17,303 nt of DNA from Dunaliella salina (lineage: Eukaryota > Chlorophyta > Chlorophyceae > Chlamydomonadales > Dunaliellaceae): positions 114,781-132,083 of the forward strand of contig MU069745.1 of the NCBI GenBank assembly GCA_002284615.2, in the 5' to 3' direction. Below are positions 7,961 to 16,286 of the stretch, piece after piece (the stretch's first letter is position 1; each line of letters opens with the position of its first letter). The notes below the pieces were generated by a model that was not told the origin of the DNA, searched no databases, and saw nothing but the letters and a program-made list of their open reading frames with translations. Position numbers and translations under genes: made by a program.

Positions 7961-8270
7961 TGTGGTGTATTGTATGGTTTCTGTACACCACACCTGTGTT
8001 TTTGACGTAAAGACGTATGAACAGCAGTTGATAAGGACTATTTTCACAAGGGGTCAGCTAAGCATGCGCCCAAATATGCCCCTTTTTGGAATTTGAAGTG
8101 TGCCTACTCAGAGCCACTTCATTTGATTGGGATAATTTTAGCTCTTTAGTGTAGCTGGCATTACGAGGTACCAGAGCACATGCTCAGATTTGTGTAATTT
8201 GCCATGTGTGCTTGGATAGACTAAACTAAAGCTCACATAAAGCGTCAAACCTAATTTGGTGCTTCTTAGG
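7961..8270. other. Unassigned stretch
   Basis: No recognisable gene or repeat. The TGTACACCACACCTGTG region after the 7938 stem-loop holds only short palindromic words. Confidence 0.4.
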
Positions 8271-8449
8271 TAGGGTGCGACATGTGATACTACTTTTTCA
8301 AAATATTACAGAAATATTACATTAAAGTAATAAAACTCTTCCGCAAAATTGTTATTACTCTTCTGCAAAATTGTTATTACATCGAGGGTCAGGTAATATT
8401 ACTGTAATATTACTGTAATGGTAATATTACATAGGCATGTCGGACCTTA
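8271..8449. mobile_element. Candidate MITE with TA flanks and long imperfect terminal inverted repeats
   Basis: The left end TA-GGGTGCGACATG (8271-8284) and the reverse complement of the right end, TA-AGGTCCGACATG (8449-8436), agree at 12 of 14 positions. The outermost TA on each side would be the target duplication expected of Tc1/mariner-type elements. Inside, AATATTACAGAAATATTAC on the left and the reverse complement of the ATATTACTGTAATATTACTG region on the right continue the inverted symmetry, giving AT-rich arms of about 50-60 bp. The centre holds a 22-bp tandem repeat. No transposase is encoded at this size, so it would be non-autonomous. A TA flank is weak evidence on its own. Confidence 0.55.
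8336..8379 (+). repeat. 22-bp tandem repeat, two units, inside the candidate MITE
   Basis: CTCTTCCGCAAAATTGTTAT continuing TA (8336-8357) is followed directly by CTCTTCTGCAAAATTGTTAT continuing TA (8358-8379); one C/T difference in 22. Confidence 0.95.
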
Positions 8450-8679
8450 TTCTTGGGGGAAAATGGCTGAAAACGCCAAATAACACCAGCCGCTTGGCCT
8501 TTTTACTCATTTTTGTGCAATGTCATTTTTTGGTTGCTAGGACTCAAAAAAAAAAAGATCACCAGAAATTAACCCATTTGCAGCAGTGGGTGGTCTGAAA
8601 TGGAGCTTAGGTGGTGAAAAGTAGGGTTTGTGCCGCAGCTAATTAGGTTTAGGTACCCCAATTGGCACCACTTGAGCTC

Positions 8680-8703
8680 TTGTGCTACGTCTTGGTAGCA
8701 CAA
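8680..8703. other. Perfect 9-bp stem-loop
   Basis: TTGTGCTAC (8680-8688), loop GTCTTG, then GTAGCACAA (8695-8703): nine uninterrupted base pairs. No T-run follows, so nothing marks it as a terminator. The surrounding arms pair only weakly. It could be a chance hairpin, a MITE core or a structured RNA element. Confidence 0.6.
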
Positions 8704-8811
8704 CCGAGTTTGAAGGGTGGCTGTTGGGAAGCCCATATGCGAGAAGCATGCAAAAACTGGCTGATTTTGGGCCTCACTGAGTTGACTCCCTCTGGGATCT
8801 TGTAATTTCAA

Positions 8812-9968
8812 ATAGGAATGCCCATTAGCACCTTTTCATGCTGTTCAGTGTAAGTGGAGTCACTCCCACAATGGTCATGCATGATGATGAGCAGTGCGCA
8901 TGGAGGTCATACTACTGCTTGCGCCCCAAGAATCCTTACCCCCTTTCCCCCCCTCGCCACCGAGCACCTTTCCAAAATATATTAATGGATTTGAGTATTG
9001 ATTCCTGCCGATGAAGGGATCTCGATTTGTCAAGGAAATCAAAAGCCAAGGATTACTGCAAAGAAGCCTTCTTTTTTAGGCCATCCGGAATCCTTGAAGT
9101 AAAAATGAAGGTGCCTTGAAGTATCACAGGCTGAGGTACTTTTTCCAGAGCAGTATTTGCCTAGATGACGCAACAAAGTGTCATTGAATGGACTAGGGAT
9201 GGTTCCTTGTCAAGTCAGCCCAGGCATGCTATCACACCAAAAGTGTCAGTGCTCAAGTGTGGAGTTCTTGCCCCGCAGGATTTCAAGCAAGCTGAGTATG
9301 CAGATCAGTAACATAATGCATTGAAAACTTCTGAGTACTTGATACTGATATATTGTACACATTTGCAGCAAAAAAGTGAGGATGAGGTGTTGCAGGTGAG
9401 CCAGGGGCATTTTTTGAGGCACTTAAGGCCAAAAATGGCCATTCCCCGCGAAATGGGTACCATGATGCATGTTTTGACCTGAATTTGCCTCATATTATGA
9501 CTTCCAGGTAGGTTTTGTGTCAAGCCTAAACCATCGGTGCGGAAACACAGGGGGGTGAAACTTTGTCCCAAATCACTTAACGCATGAGCGCGTCTGCCAG
9601 GCAAAAGTAGTGCTCTTAAATTGGAAGTCAGGCAAAAGCATAGCATCTGGCCATTATCTGAGTATGAGGTGTTGTTGAACATATTCACCGAGTATGCCCT
9701 GACAAGTCTGGGGGCCCAAATTTGAATGTGCGCGCCCCTGGAGCTTGGTCGAAGCTGGGAGCTGTCAAGGCTTCCATGTGGAACCAAGTGTCACTGTAGG
9801 GTCCCCCCAACTGACCCCCGCAACATTATGAGGAACATACAATACTTATCAGCTTCAATACTTATCAAAATTGTTGCCACAGGGGCAACCAACCGGGTCA
9901 AATCGGCTCCCCAAACGGTGCACTCTGTGCCCATAGACCTATGTGATTGGCAAAAAAAGGGGTGAATA
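8812..9968. other. Unassigned stretch
   Basis: About 1.15 kb without a recognisable domain, RNA or tandem array. The longest open frame (minus 9787-9305, 160 codons) has no identifiable motif, low internal consistency and no splice or promoter support; I do not call it a gene. Short words such as CTGAGTAT/GAGTATG recur (9292, 9658, 9689) without regular spacing. Confidence 0.5.
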
Positions 9969-10003
9969 CCCTCGACCCCCACCCCCAGCCCCTCGGACCC
10001 CCC
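9969..10003 (-). other. G-quadruplex-forming motif on the minus strand
   Basis: The plus strand has C-runs of 3, 5, 5, 4 and 6 separated by loops of 4, 1, 2 and 5 bases (9969-9971, 9976-9980, 9982-9986, 9989-9992, 9998-10003). The minus strand therefore carries five G-runs of at least three with loops of seven or fewer, meeting the usual G4 rule. The role is unknown; no gene is anchored beside it. Confidence 0.75.
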
Positions 10004-10664
10004 AGGAAATGCACCTGAAGAAACGCATAACCATCGCTGTTGGTCAGGTAAGCCGAAGGATTGGTTGCTTAGGACCCCATTCTGGCACGGATTTGCCTGA
10101 TTTCTGGCCCCCCGCCCTGAGCTCCCCCACAGCACAAACTGAGTATACAGAGTTGCTCAGAAAGGTCATAGTAAAGGTCCTGCATACTCAGATTTGGCTG
10201 GTCTCATTTGGGCAAGAACTCAAACCTCTCAAACCTGGATGCCTGACCTGACTCAAAGTGTCAGCGGCTGTGTGTTGGAGGCGTTCTCAGGCATGTTCCC
10301 TCTTTTTTTTTCCAACAAAAATGACATGTGAAAGAGACAACACATGGACTGTGTCAAGTGTGAGTATTTCAACTTTCAAGACAGCTACGCAAGGACGCAT
10401 CTGAGATGACGCTGGCAAAGCGTCCAAAGGAGGACCTTGGTGGACAACTCCAGCAGGCGTACCAGTGTACATCCAGCCCCACACCACCCAATCGCCCTTG
10501 CTCCAGTGCTTGTATGAGGGCCTGCAGGCAACAAAACGGGAAGCAGGATGCTCAACATGGAAAAAAAGTAACGACAAACACAGTGCAGCAGGCGGTAGGG
10601 TTGTCGAGTGCGTGGGTCAAATGATGCTTAAACCGTGTGTGTGTGTGGGTCTCAAAACCTTACT
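10004..10664. other. Unassigned stretch
   Basis: No domain recognised. GTCAGGTAAG near 10046 is a good splice-donor match but has no coding context. A short GT run lies at 10635-10648. Confidence 0.4.
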
Positions 10665-10935
10665 GGAGTTGGTCACAAATGCTCAAATGGAGTGGGTCAC
10701 AAGTGCTCAAATAGAGCGGGTCACAAACGGTCAAATGGAGTGAGTGGCCACAAATGCTCAAATGGAGTGGGTCACAAATGCTCAAATGGAGTGAGTGGTC
10801 ACAAACGGTCAAGTGGAGCAGGTCACGGATGCTCAAACTGGAGTGGGTCACAAATGCTCAAATGGAGTGGGTCACAAATGCTCAAATGGAGTGGGTCACA
10901 AATGCTCAAATGGAGTGGGTCACGCATGTTCAAAA
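10665..10935 (+). repeat. 24-bp minisatellite, about 11 units
   Basis: Unit GGGTCACAAATGCTCAAATG plus GAGT, repeated from 10671. Variants are ACAAACGGTCAAATGGAG (units 3 and 6) and two units lengthened by an inserted GAG/TGAG. Units 8 to 10 are identical, indicating recent local homogenisation. Because 24 is divisible by three, several frames stay open on both strands. The peptides (SGSQMLKW, SNGVGHKC and similar) are repeat by-products. Confidence 0.95.
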
Positions 10936-11185
10936 ATAACAGAGCTGGTTCTCCCGAGCATAGGCACTATGTTGGTGAAGGGGTACACAGCAAATGCACC
11001 AAGGGAGCATTGGCACAGGCAAGACTCAGCCTTGCATTGGAAATAATGCTCAGTTCAGTGGGTCACACATGTCAAGAACACAGAACTGGTTCTCTTAAGC
11101 ACAGGCACAATGCCTGCGCCAGAGCACACATCTAACGGGAGCTCCGGCACAGGCAAGGCTTAGCGTTGCCTTGCCTGGAAGTTAG
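10917..11185 (+). repeat. 143-bp tandem duplication seeded at the end of the minisatellite
   Basis: GGGTCACGCATGTTCAAAAA begins a block at 10917 that recurs at 11060 as GGGTCACACATGTCAAGAAC. Both go on through ACAGARCTGGTTCTC, AGCAYAGGCAC and GGCACAGGCAAG to a TTGCCTTGC/CCTTGCATTGG end. The period is 143 bp with clear divergence. The first copy begins with the last minisatellite unit, so the duplicated block includes repeat sequence. Confidence 0.8.
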
Positions 11186-11590
11186 GCGCTTTCATTGATG
11201 GCTCCTTCCTTGAATGAAAGCTCTTGGGCTGGCCATGCAAAAACTGGCCTTGTGGGGAAGGGGACGGCAGAAATGAGAAACACCATGCGTAATTACTTTT
11301 CTTACCATTGCCATACACAACAAACCATGCAAAGAAAAGCGTCTGTAACGCTAAGACCTTGCGAGAGGGGAAAAACGAAATAAAAGAAAATAAAACATTC
11401 CCAAATTCCAAAGCCGGACACATTCCAGGATCGTGGGAAGAGCAGAGCTCACAAGACAAGTGCAAGATCTTGTTGAGAATGCTAGGAGTGAATGACGAAA
11501 AGGCCCTTTGGTCAGTTGACACACAGGTGTCTGTCATAGTAAAAGAGCTTCACCACAACACTTCCACCACAGTGTGCCTATGCAATCTGC
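11186..11590. other. Unassigned stretch
   Basis: No recognised gene. Open frames on both strands (for example minus 11537-11160) lack identifiable domains and overlap one another. Confidence 0.45.
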
Positions 11591-11633
11591 ATCCAGGCAG
11601 TCGCAGCATCCAGCAGGAAAGGGGCTGGAAGAG

Positions 11634-11692
11634 GGAGGGAAAAGAAAACAAAATAAGTTCAATTCATGCAGGCCAGGTCTGATTGCGTGCAT
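11634..11692 (+). repeat. Possible fragment R5 of dispersed repeat R
   Basis: GGAAAAGAAAACAAAATAAG, then GCAGGCCAGGTCTGATTGCG and TGCATC, resembles the purine head and the GGCCAGAGGC-TGCAT module of R4. Similarity is short and weak. Confidence 0.25.
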
Positions 11693-11788
11693 CATTGATG
11701 GGACATACTAAGCAAGAGTGCTGAAAATTCATCGAGAGAGGTTCACCCTGAGATTTCCACCCCTGTGTGTCCCTTGACAGCTTCCTAC

Positions 11789-11940
11789 CAAGCACTTGCA
11801 GCATCCGACAGGGAGGCAACGTGCTTCCAAGCAGTTGCAGCATCTGACAGGAGGGTCATGTCCTTCCGAGCAATTGCAGCATTTGACAGGAAAGCAATGT
11901 CATTCTAAGCAGTTGCAGCATTTGACATAAAAGGGGCCAA
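11789..11940 (+). repeat. 39-bp tandem repeat, about 3.8 units
   Basis: CAAGCAGTTGCAGCATCTGA-type units start at 11789, 11828, 11867 and 11906, exactly 39 bp apart. The last is cut at TTTGACATAAAAGGGG. A diverged, detached relative (CAGGCAGTCGCAGCATCCAG) lies at about 11590, so the array was once longer or has been interrupted. Confidence 0.9.
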
Positions 11941-11958
11941 ACCTTCACGACTTTGTAT

Positions 11959-12243
11959 GGAGCAAGAACACAAGGAGCAAGAACACAAGGAGCAAGAACG
12001 CTAGGAGCAAGAACACAAGGAGCAAGAACGGTAGGAGCAAGAACGGTAGGAGCAAGAACGGTAGGAGCAAGAACGGTAGGAGCAAGAACACAAGGAGCAA
12101 GAACGCACGGATCAAGAACACAAGGAGCAAGAACAGAAGGAGCAAGAACAGAAGGAGTAAGAACACGCGGAGCAAGAACGCGCGGAGCAAGAACGCGCGG
12201 AGCAAGAACACACGGAGCAAGATTACAAGCAGCGTGAGTACAA
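11959..12243 (+). repeat. 15-bp minisatellite, about 19 units
   Basis: Unit GGAGCAAGAACACAA repeats with no length change from 11959; the last unit (12229-12243) is degenerate. Bases 1-11 are nearly invariant, while bases 12-15 vary (ACAA, GCTA, GGTA, GCAC, AGAA, ACGC, GCGC, ACAC). Units 5 to 8 are identical. Since 15 is divisible by three, frames remain open on both strands (plus GARTx pentapeptides, minus APxVL pentapeptides). I see no start, splice or flanking coding evidence that these are made. Confidence 0.95.
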
Positions 12244-12249
12244 GTAGCA

Positions 12250-13209
12250 TTCATTGAGGATGCCAAGTTCTGCTAAGTCACCCGGTCAAATGAGAGACAC
12301 TGGCCTGCTTTTGATAGAACAGAAGAAATAGCTGAAGTATTGAAAGCGGTCACGAGCATGGGAAAAAAGCAGATGGGCAAAGGTAAGGCCAAGAATGCCC
12401 TCTGCCGTATGTTCACGACAACATTGTACAATGTCGCAGTTGGAGTACCAGTTGGAATGAGGCAGCAGGAGTGGCAGAGCAATTCATTGTACCTGCTTAT
12501 TGTACCTGCTTGTCTATGACTGGGCCCCGTGCACAATTGATAAGGATTGCTCCCGGGCGCATCAGCGCCAGCTCTGCATGTCAATGGGCACCCACAGCAA
12601 TTGTCTCAGTGTGAGCGCCAAATCCGCGCTAGCTGGGCTGCTCATAGCTAGCCTCAGTTGGTGGGACTCACTGTTAGCGTCACAGCTGACAGTTGGGTAT
12701 TTCTCTCATGCGCGCTGGTTGCTGTGCAGCATGTACTTGTACTTTTATTTTGCAGTGTAAGGGCAGGTCTACAGGATCTGCAGAACTAGGAGTACGCACC
12801 TTTGCAAAAATGCAGCTCTTTATGACCTTCAAGGCTCAGCTCATAAAGTGTTACGTGAAGTGGCCAAGAGGCGCCATCAAGTTCACATGGGGCCTGTTTT
12901 TAAGCCGCCTGTTGCGATAAGCAGAACAGTCCTAGATTGGGGCGCGCATGCGTAAGCAAATTTATGCAGTGTGCACCCTACTTCAGGACCACCTAGTCTC
13001 CTTCGTTTCCAACAACCCACTGCACCAAATTAGGCATTTTTTGGTGGCTTAGGGCCTTCTATATCATTGGAATGAAATGGAGTGAAAAGACCAAACCTTG
13101 GGTGAGGTACAGAATTTCAGCCGTTTCCCTGAGGGGAATCCCAGGACAAGGGGTGCCAAAAAAGGGTCAATCATTGACTTCCTCAGTTCAGTTCCTGAAT
13201 ATGCACTGT
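12250..13209. other. Unassigned stretch
   Basis: About 950 bp with no recognisable domain. Open frames up to about 100 codons occur on both strands (for example plus 12500-12760, minus 12584-12273) without known motifs. TTATTTTGCAG near 12755 resembles a splice acceptor, with no supported exon. Confidence 0.45.
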
Positions 13210-13304
13210 GACTGCATGGTTTGTGGAGGTCACATACACATGCAATTACTGCATGGTATGTGGAGGTCACAATCACACATGGTATGTGGAGGTCACAAAC
13301 ACAC
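13210..13304 (+). repeat. Tandem repeat of GCATGGTATGTGGAGGTCAC, three units
   Basis: CATGGTTTGTGGAGGTCACA (13215), CATGGTATGTGGAGGTCACA (13252) and the same again (13278), separated by CA-rich spacers of decreasing length. Confidence 0.85.
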
Positions 13305-13351
13305 AAGATTTTGGGAGTGAAAGATCCACAAGATTTTGGGAGTGAAAGCTC
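13302..13351 (+). repeat. 25-bp tandem duplication
   Basis: CACAAGATTTTGGGAGTGAA plus AGATC (13302-13326) is followed directly by the same 25-mer with AGCTC at its end (13327-13351). It shares CACA with the end of the preceding array. Confidence 0.95.
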
Positions 13352-13834
13352 CCTAAGCTGTGGGCCATTCCAGGTGATCTAGGGCTAAGAGAGCAATCTG
13401 GGGTCCTCAGGTTTTCATGTTTTTCTGCAAATGTAATACTTCTATACAAGACGATAGTTGGTGTATTTAGATTAAAGAAAGAAACCTGGGAAACAGCATG
13501 TACAGCAACACTGGGGAGTTTCGGGAGTTGTTCACCTCTGAAATTGAACCAGCATCTTGCTTGAAAAAGAAAGCTGCACAATCATCTGCGTCAGAGAAAT
13601 CTTAAACTTGCAGTCATGCTGCCATTATTGTGCAAGCACCAAAATACAGCAGACAAACATCGCACTGAAGGCAGAGTCATGTTGGTTTCACCAGACATGA
13701 AAGATACAGATTTTGTATCTCGGGATGGGTGATTTTGCTTACGGCTCAAGCAAGATAGTGGAGACAAGCAGGTTTGTTGAAAGGCGGCTCCAAGCCAATG
13801 ACTCTCTGAGAGAGGGAGAGGCAGATGAAAAGTG
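13352..13834. other. Unassigned stretch
   Basis: No recognisable coding or structural feature; overlapping short frames on both strands only. Confidence 0.4.
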
Positions 13835-14008
13835 CAGCACCAGTTTTGTTGCACCTGGGTTTTTCCCAAGGATGTTCAGGCAGATGTTCCAATGACGTCC
13901 AAGCAGCTGAGGGTTAGGGATCAGCATCAGCTTTGTTGCAGCTGAAAGTTGCCAAGGACGCTCAGGCAGATAGCCCAATGATGTCCCAGCAGTTGAGGAC
14001 CGCCTCGC
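13835..14008. repeat. 87-bp tandem duplication
   Basis: Copy 1 (13835-13921) and copy 2 (13922-14008) share CAGCAYCAGYTTTGTTGCA, CCAAGGAYGYTCAGGCAGAT, CCAATGAYGTCC and AGCAGYTGAGG. Most differences are transitions. A short third beginning, GCACCAGCCTCAGCTT, follows at 14011. Confidence 0.85.
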
Positions 14009-14079
14009 CCGCACCAGCCTCAGCTTGTGGTAATTTACCTGGCATTTTTTGCATCTACACAAAAGACGGCACAGACATG

Positions 14080-14105
14080 CCTGCGGCTCCCATCGGGCCT
14101 TGCGT
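14080..14105 (-). pseudogene. Degenerate second copy of the dehydrogenase exon 3' end
   Basis: On the minus strand this 26-mer matches the last bases and donor side of the exon at 15060-15180 (equivalent segment 15059-15084) at 22 of 26 positions. All four differences are transitions. Weaker similarity extends on both sides, giving about 40 bp. The donor equivalent reads AG|GC instead of AG|GT. It translates as TQGPMGAA against TQGLIGAA. Most likely it is a relic of a local duplication or an exon remnant of a broken paralogue. Confidence 0.5.
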
Positions 14106-14297
14106 TTAATCATGTATGACATATTTGCATTTAAGGACGATATATGAGTTTGAATCAAAAAAGTGATATCGACACACCTGCGTGAACAGCCCCCAACAAC
14201 CCCTTTTCTTGAAGGCATAGTTTATATTAAAGCTTGAAGTTCACCTTTCAATTTGCTTGGCGGGAATTAAAAAACAGTTCATTTCTTGTTCCTTTTT

Positions 14298-14376
14298 TTA
14301 GCACTGATGTTCACTGATAGAAAGGGCAAACACTTCGTCATGGGACCAGGTGCCATTCTCCAGCCGCTCCACCAAT
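14298..14376 (-). CDS. Possible terminal exon, product unknown
   Basis: On the minus strand, TTCAGATTGCAG ends at 14377 as an acceptor. The sequence then reads LVERLENGTWSHDEVF, ALSISEHQC and a TAA stop at 14298-14300. The composition looks coding (charged helix, W, no repeat text), and it lies downstream of the dehydrogenase exon on the same strand. The first base leaves phase that does not directly match the donor phase of the 15060 exon, so at least one further exon would be needed between them. I do not recognise the peptide as a dehydrogenase C terminus. It may belong to another gene or be chance. Confidence 0.25.
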
Positions 14377-14902
14377 CTGCAATCTGAAGTTCCAAAAAAT
14401 AGTTCTGCGTGGACCCAACTCTGTTGCAAAGCAGGTCGGATTTTTACCTAGAAATTGGGAGGGTGAAGCTAAAATGGCAAAAAAAAAACAAGGTGTGTCA
14501 TGGCACAAAAATCAGCTTGTGGATTTCCAACCACTCCCTTGATCGACTCGATTTTCATATTGTTCGAAGCATCATTGTGCTAAATTTAGGCAGTACGGGC
14601 AGGCTGGCGGAAGTCCTTCATTCTGCCCCCCCGTCCCTCCATGAAACCTGGCATCCCAGCGTGATAAGACAACCGAAGAGCAACTCCAGTCCAGACGCGC
14701 TGATCAATTGGTGCAAGTTTAAAAACCACCTTCTTCTGCCTGAATGGGTACAAAACAGCCTCTAAGCCAGACAATACCTCCACATGCCAACTTTTCTGCA
14801 AATCTCAATGTCCAGGGCATATAAAGATGTTTTGGTGTGCTCAGAGAGCACAAGGATGCATGCAGGATGTATTGGGACGACCTCATGATAGAAAAATATA
14901 CG

Positions 14903-14910
14903 TACATACA

Positions 14911-14968
<58 letters not shown>

Positions 14969-15016
14969 TGTATGTATGTATGTATGTATGTATGTATGTA
15001 TGTATGTATGTATGTA
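14903..15016. repeat. Inverted tetranucleotide microsatellite (TACA)n then (TGTA)n
   Basis: TACA repeats from 14903 to 14940 switch at once to TGTA/TATG repeats through about 15016. The first block is the reverse complement of the second, so about 38 bp can pair with any part of the longer 76-bp arm with no spacer. It lies inside the presumed intron following the dehydrogenase exon, starting about 45 bp from the donor. Tyrosine/histidine-rich open frames across it are by-products. Confidence 0.97.
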
Positions 15017-15059
15017 CTTGCATTTATGTATGTATTTGCATGAGATGATGTAGACACAC

Positions 15060-15180
15060 CTGCAGCTCCTATTAGGCCTTGCGTGGTTGATGTGAGGGGC
15101 ACATGGAGGGAAACAACATTGGACCTTTTCAGGAGGGTCACTAGATCTTCTCGGCTGGACTTTGAATCTGTGCCCATGAC
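15060..15180 (-). CDS. Exon of a D-isomer-specific 2-hydroxyacid dehydrogenase
   Basis: Minus-strand translation gives VMGTDSKSSREDLVTLLKRS followed by NVVSLHVPLTSTTQGLIGAA. The block DLVxLLxxSxVVSLHxPLTxxTxGLI is a hallmark of the NAD-binding domain of this superfamily (phosphoglycerate dehydrogenase, hydroxypyruvate and glyoxylate reductases), which reduces 2-keto acids with NAD(P)H. It lies just after the dinucleotide-binding fold and before the catalytic R-G-G segment, neither of which is visible here. The donor is GCTGCAG|GTGTGT at 15060/15059. The acceptor is probably AAACGCAG at 15181, with CACGCAG about 24 bases upstream as an alternative. The exon carries no stop. No other exon of the family was found in the window, so the gene has long introns, continues beyond a repeat array, or is a fragment. 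The exact subfamily is not resolved. Confidence 0.65.
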
Positions 15181-15189
15181 CTGCGTTTC

Positions 15190-15520
15190 AAAGTTGCGGC
15201 AGCTGCGTGGTGTTGGCATGATACCAGCAACGTGATAAACGAGAGAATACAAGCTTCCTCCTGATCCTCCAGTTCCAGCTGGATCTGAACAAGCACAGCT
15301 TTGATCCATCAGATAGGATACAACACCTTGTTGTAAAATTCACAGCATGGTTGCATAACTCACAGCACGAATAATCCATTACAGAGCCCTTTCATTTGCT
15401 GCCCTTAAAGTCATCTATAAAAATTTGTTCTCAGATTTGGTACACATGGGGAACAGTGAAATCACCACTTCCAAGGTCTCTTCCTAAAATTCAGAAGACC
15501 AGAGTGGACTTTTATTGAAG
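15190..15520. other. Unassigned stretch, upstream side of the dehydrogenase exon
   Basis: Would be intron if the gene is real. I looked on the minus strand for a GxGxxG nucleotide-binding exon and found none. Confidence 0.45.
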
Positions 15521-15524
15521 GACT

Positions 15525-15950
15525 CAAAATGGCAGTGTGGACTCAACATGTCAGTGTGGACTCAACATGCAGTGTGGACTCAACATGGCAGTGTGGACTC
15601 AACATGGCAGTGTGGACTCAATAGGGAAGTGTGAATTCCATGTTGAAGTGTGGACTCAACATGGTAGTGTAGACTCAACATGGTAGTGTGGACTCAACAT
15701 GGCAGTGTGGACTCAACATGGCGGCGTGGACTTGACATGGTAGTGAGGACTCAACATGGTGCGGACTCAAAATGGTAGTGTGGACTCAAAATGGCAGTGT
15801 GGTCTCACTGTGGTGTTGACTCAACATGGCAGTGTGGGCTCAGCATGGTGTTGACTCTGTAAAGTAGTGTGGGCTTATCATGGTAGTGTGGGCTCAACAT
15901 GGTAGTGTGGACTCAACATGGCAGCGTGAATTCAACATGGCAGTGTGGAT
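15525..15950 (+). repeat. 19-bp minisatellite, about 23 units
   Basis: Unit CAACATGGCAGTGTGGACT. Variants include CAACATGGTAGTGTGGACT, CAATAGGGAAGTGTGAATT and shortened units such as CACTGTGGTGTTGACT and CAACATGGTGCGGACT. Divergence is highest in the middle and right parts. Confidence 0.95.
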
Positions 15951-16031
15951 TGTATGGATATGTCTCAGGACCTTCGCACCTCCATTCCCAGAGCCCGAGC
16001 CGCAGTTGCAAGGCACTTTCCTACTCGCCCC

Positions 16032-16286
16032 ATACCCTGTGGTGCATCGACAGGCCATTTCTGGTGATGATTAGGCATTGCAGCAACGAACAACCCTATG
16101 GTGCATTGACACAGCAACACAACCCTGTGGTGCATCGACAGGCCATTTCAGATAATGCTCAGGCATTGCAGCAACACAATCAATTGCAGCAACGAGCAAC
16201 CCTATGGTGCATTGACGCAGCAACAACCCTGTGGTGCATTAACAGGCCATTTCTGATAATGCTCAGGCATTGCAGCAACACAATCA
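16032..16286 (+). repeat. Composite repeat of about 88-106 bp built on CCCTRTGGTGCATYGACA
   Basis: CCCTGTGGTGCAT occurs at 16035, 16123 and 16227, and CCCTATGGTGCATTGAC at 16094 and 16200. Each long half goes on through AGGCCATTTCTGATAATGCT and CAGGCATTGCAGCAACA. The alternating GTGG and ATGG halves make a two-part unit with spacings of 88, 104 and 106 bp. Confidence 0.85.

Noticed and set aside
9305..9787. 160-codon minus frame in the unassigned 9-kb region
   Set aside because: No motif recognised, no splice or repeat-based support; length alone is not enough in this composition.
10671..10935. CRISPR-like array
   Set aside because: Units are contiguous 24-bp tandem copies without unique spacers, in a eukaryotic context. 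The same holds for the 19-bp and 16-bp arrays.
10635..11135. 166-codon plus frame across the 24-bp array
   Set aside because: Unit length divisible by three keeps frames open; no known domain outside the repeat.
11856..12266. 136-codon minus frame of APxVL pentapeptides and the matching plus frame of GARTx
   Set aside because: Produced by the 15-bp minisatellite; three frames are open over the same DNA and the flanks show no coding signal.
14586..14801. 71-codon minus frame preceded by an acceptor-like TTTGCAG, considered as a further dehydrogenase exon
   Set aside because: The peptide lacks the R-G-G and E-x-P catalytic context expected after the 15060 exon, and no matching donor was convincing.
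14719..15309. The whole 196-codon minus frame as one protein
   Set aside because: Only the 15060-15180 part resembles a protein family; the rest is intron-like, including the TACA/TGTA microsatellite read as HTYI repeats.
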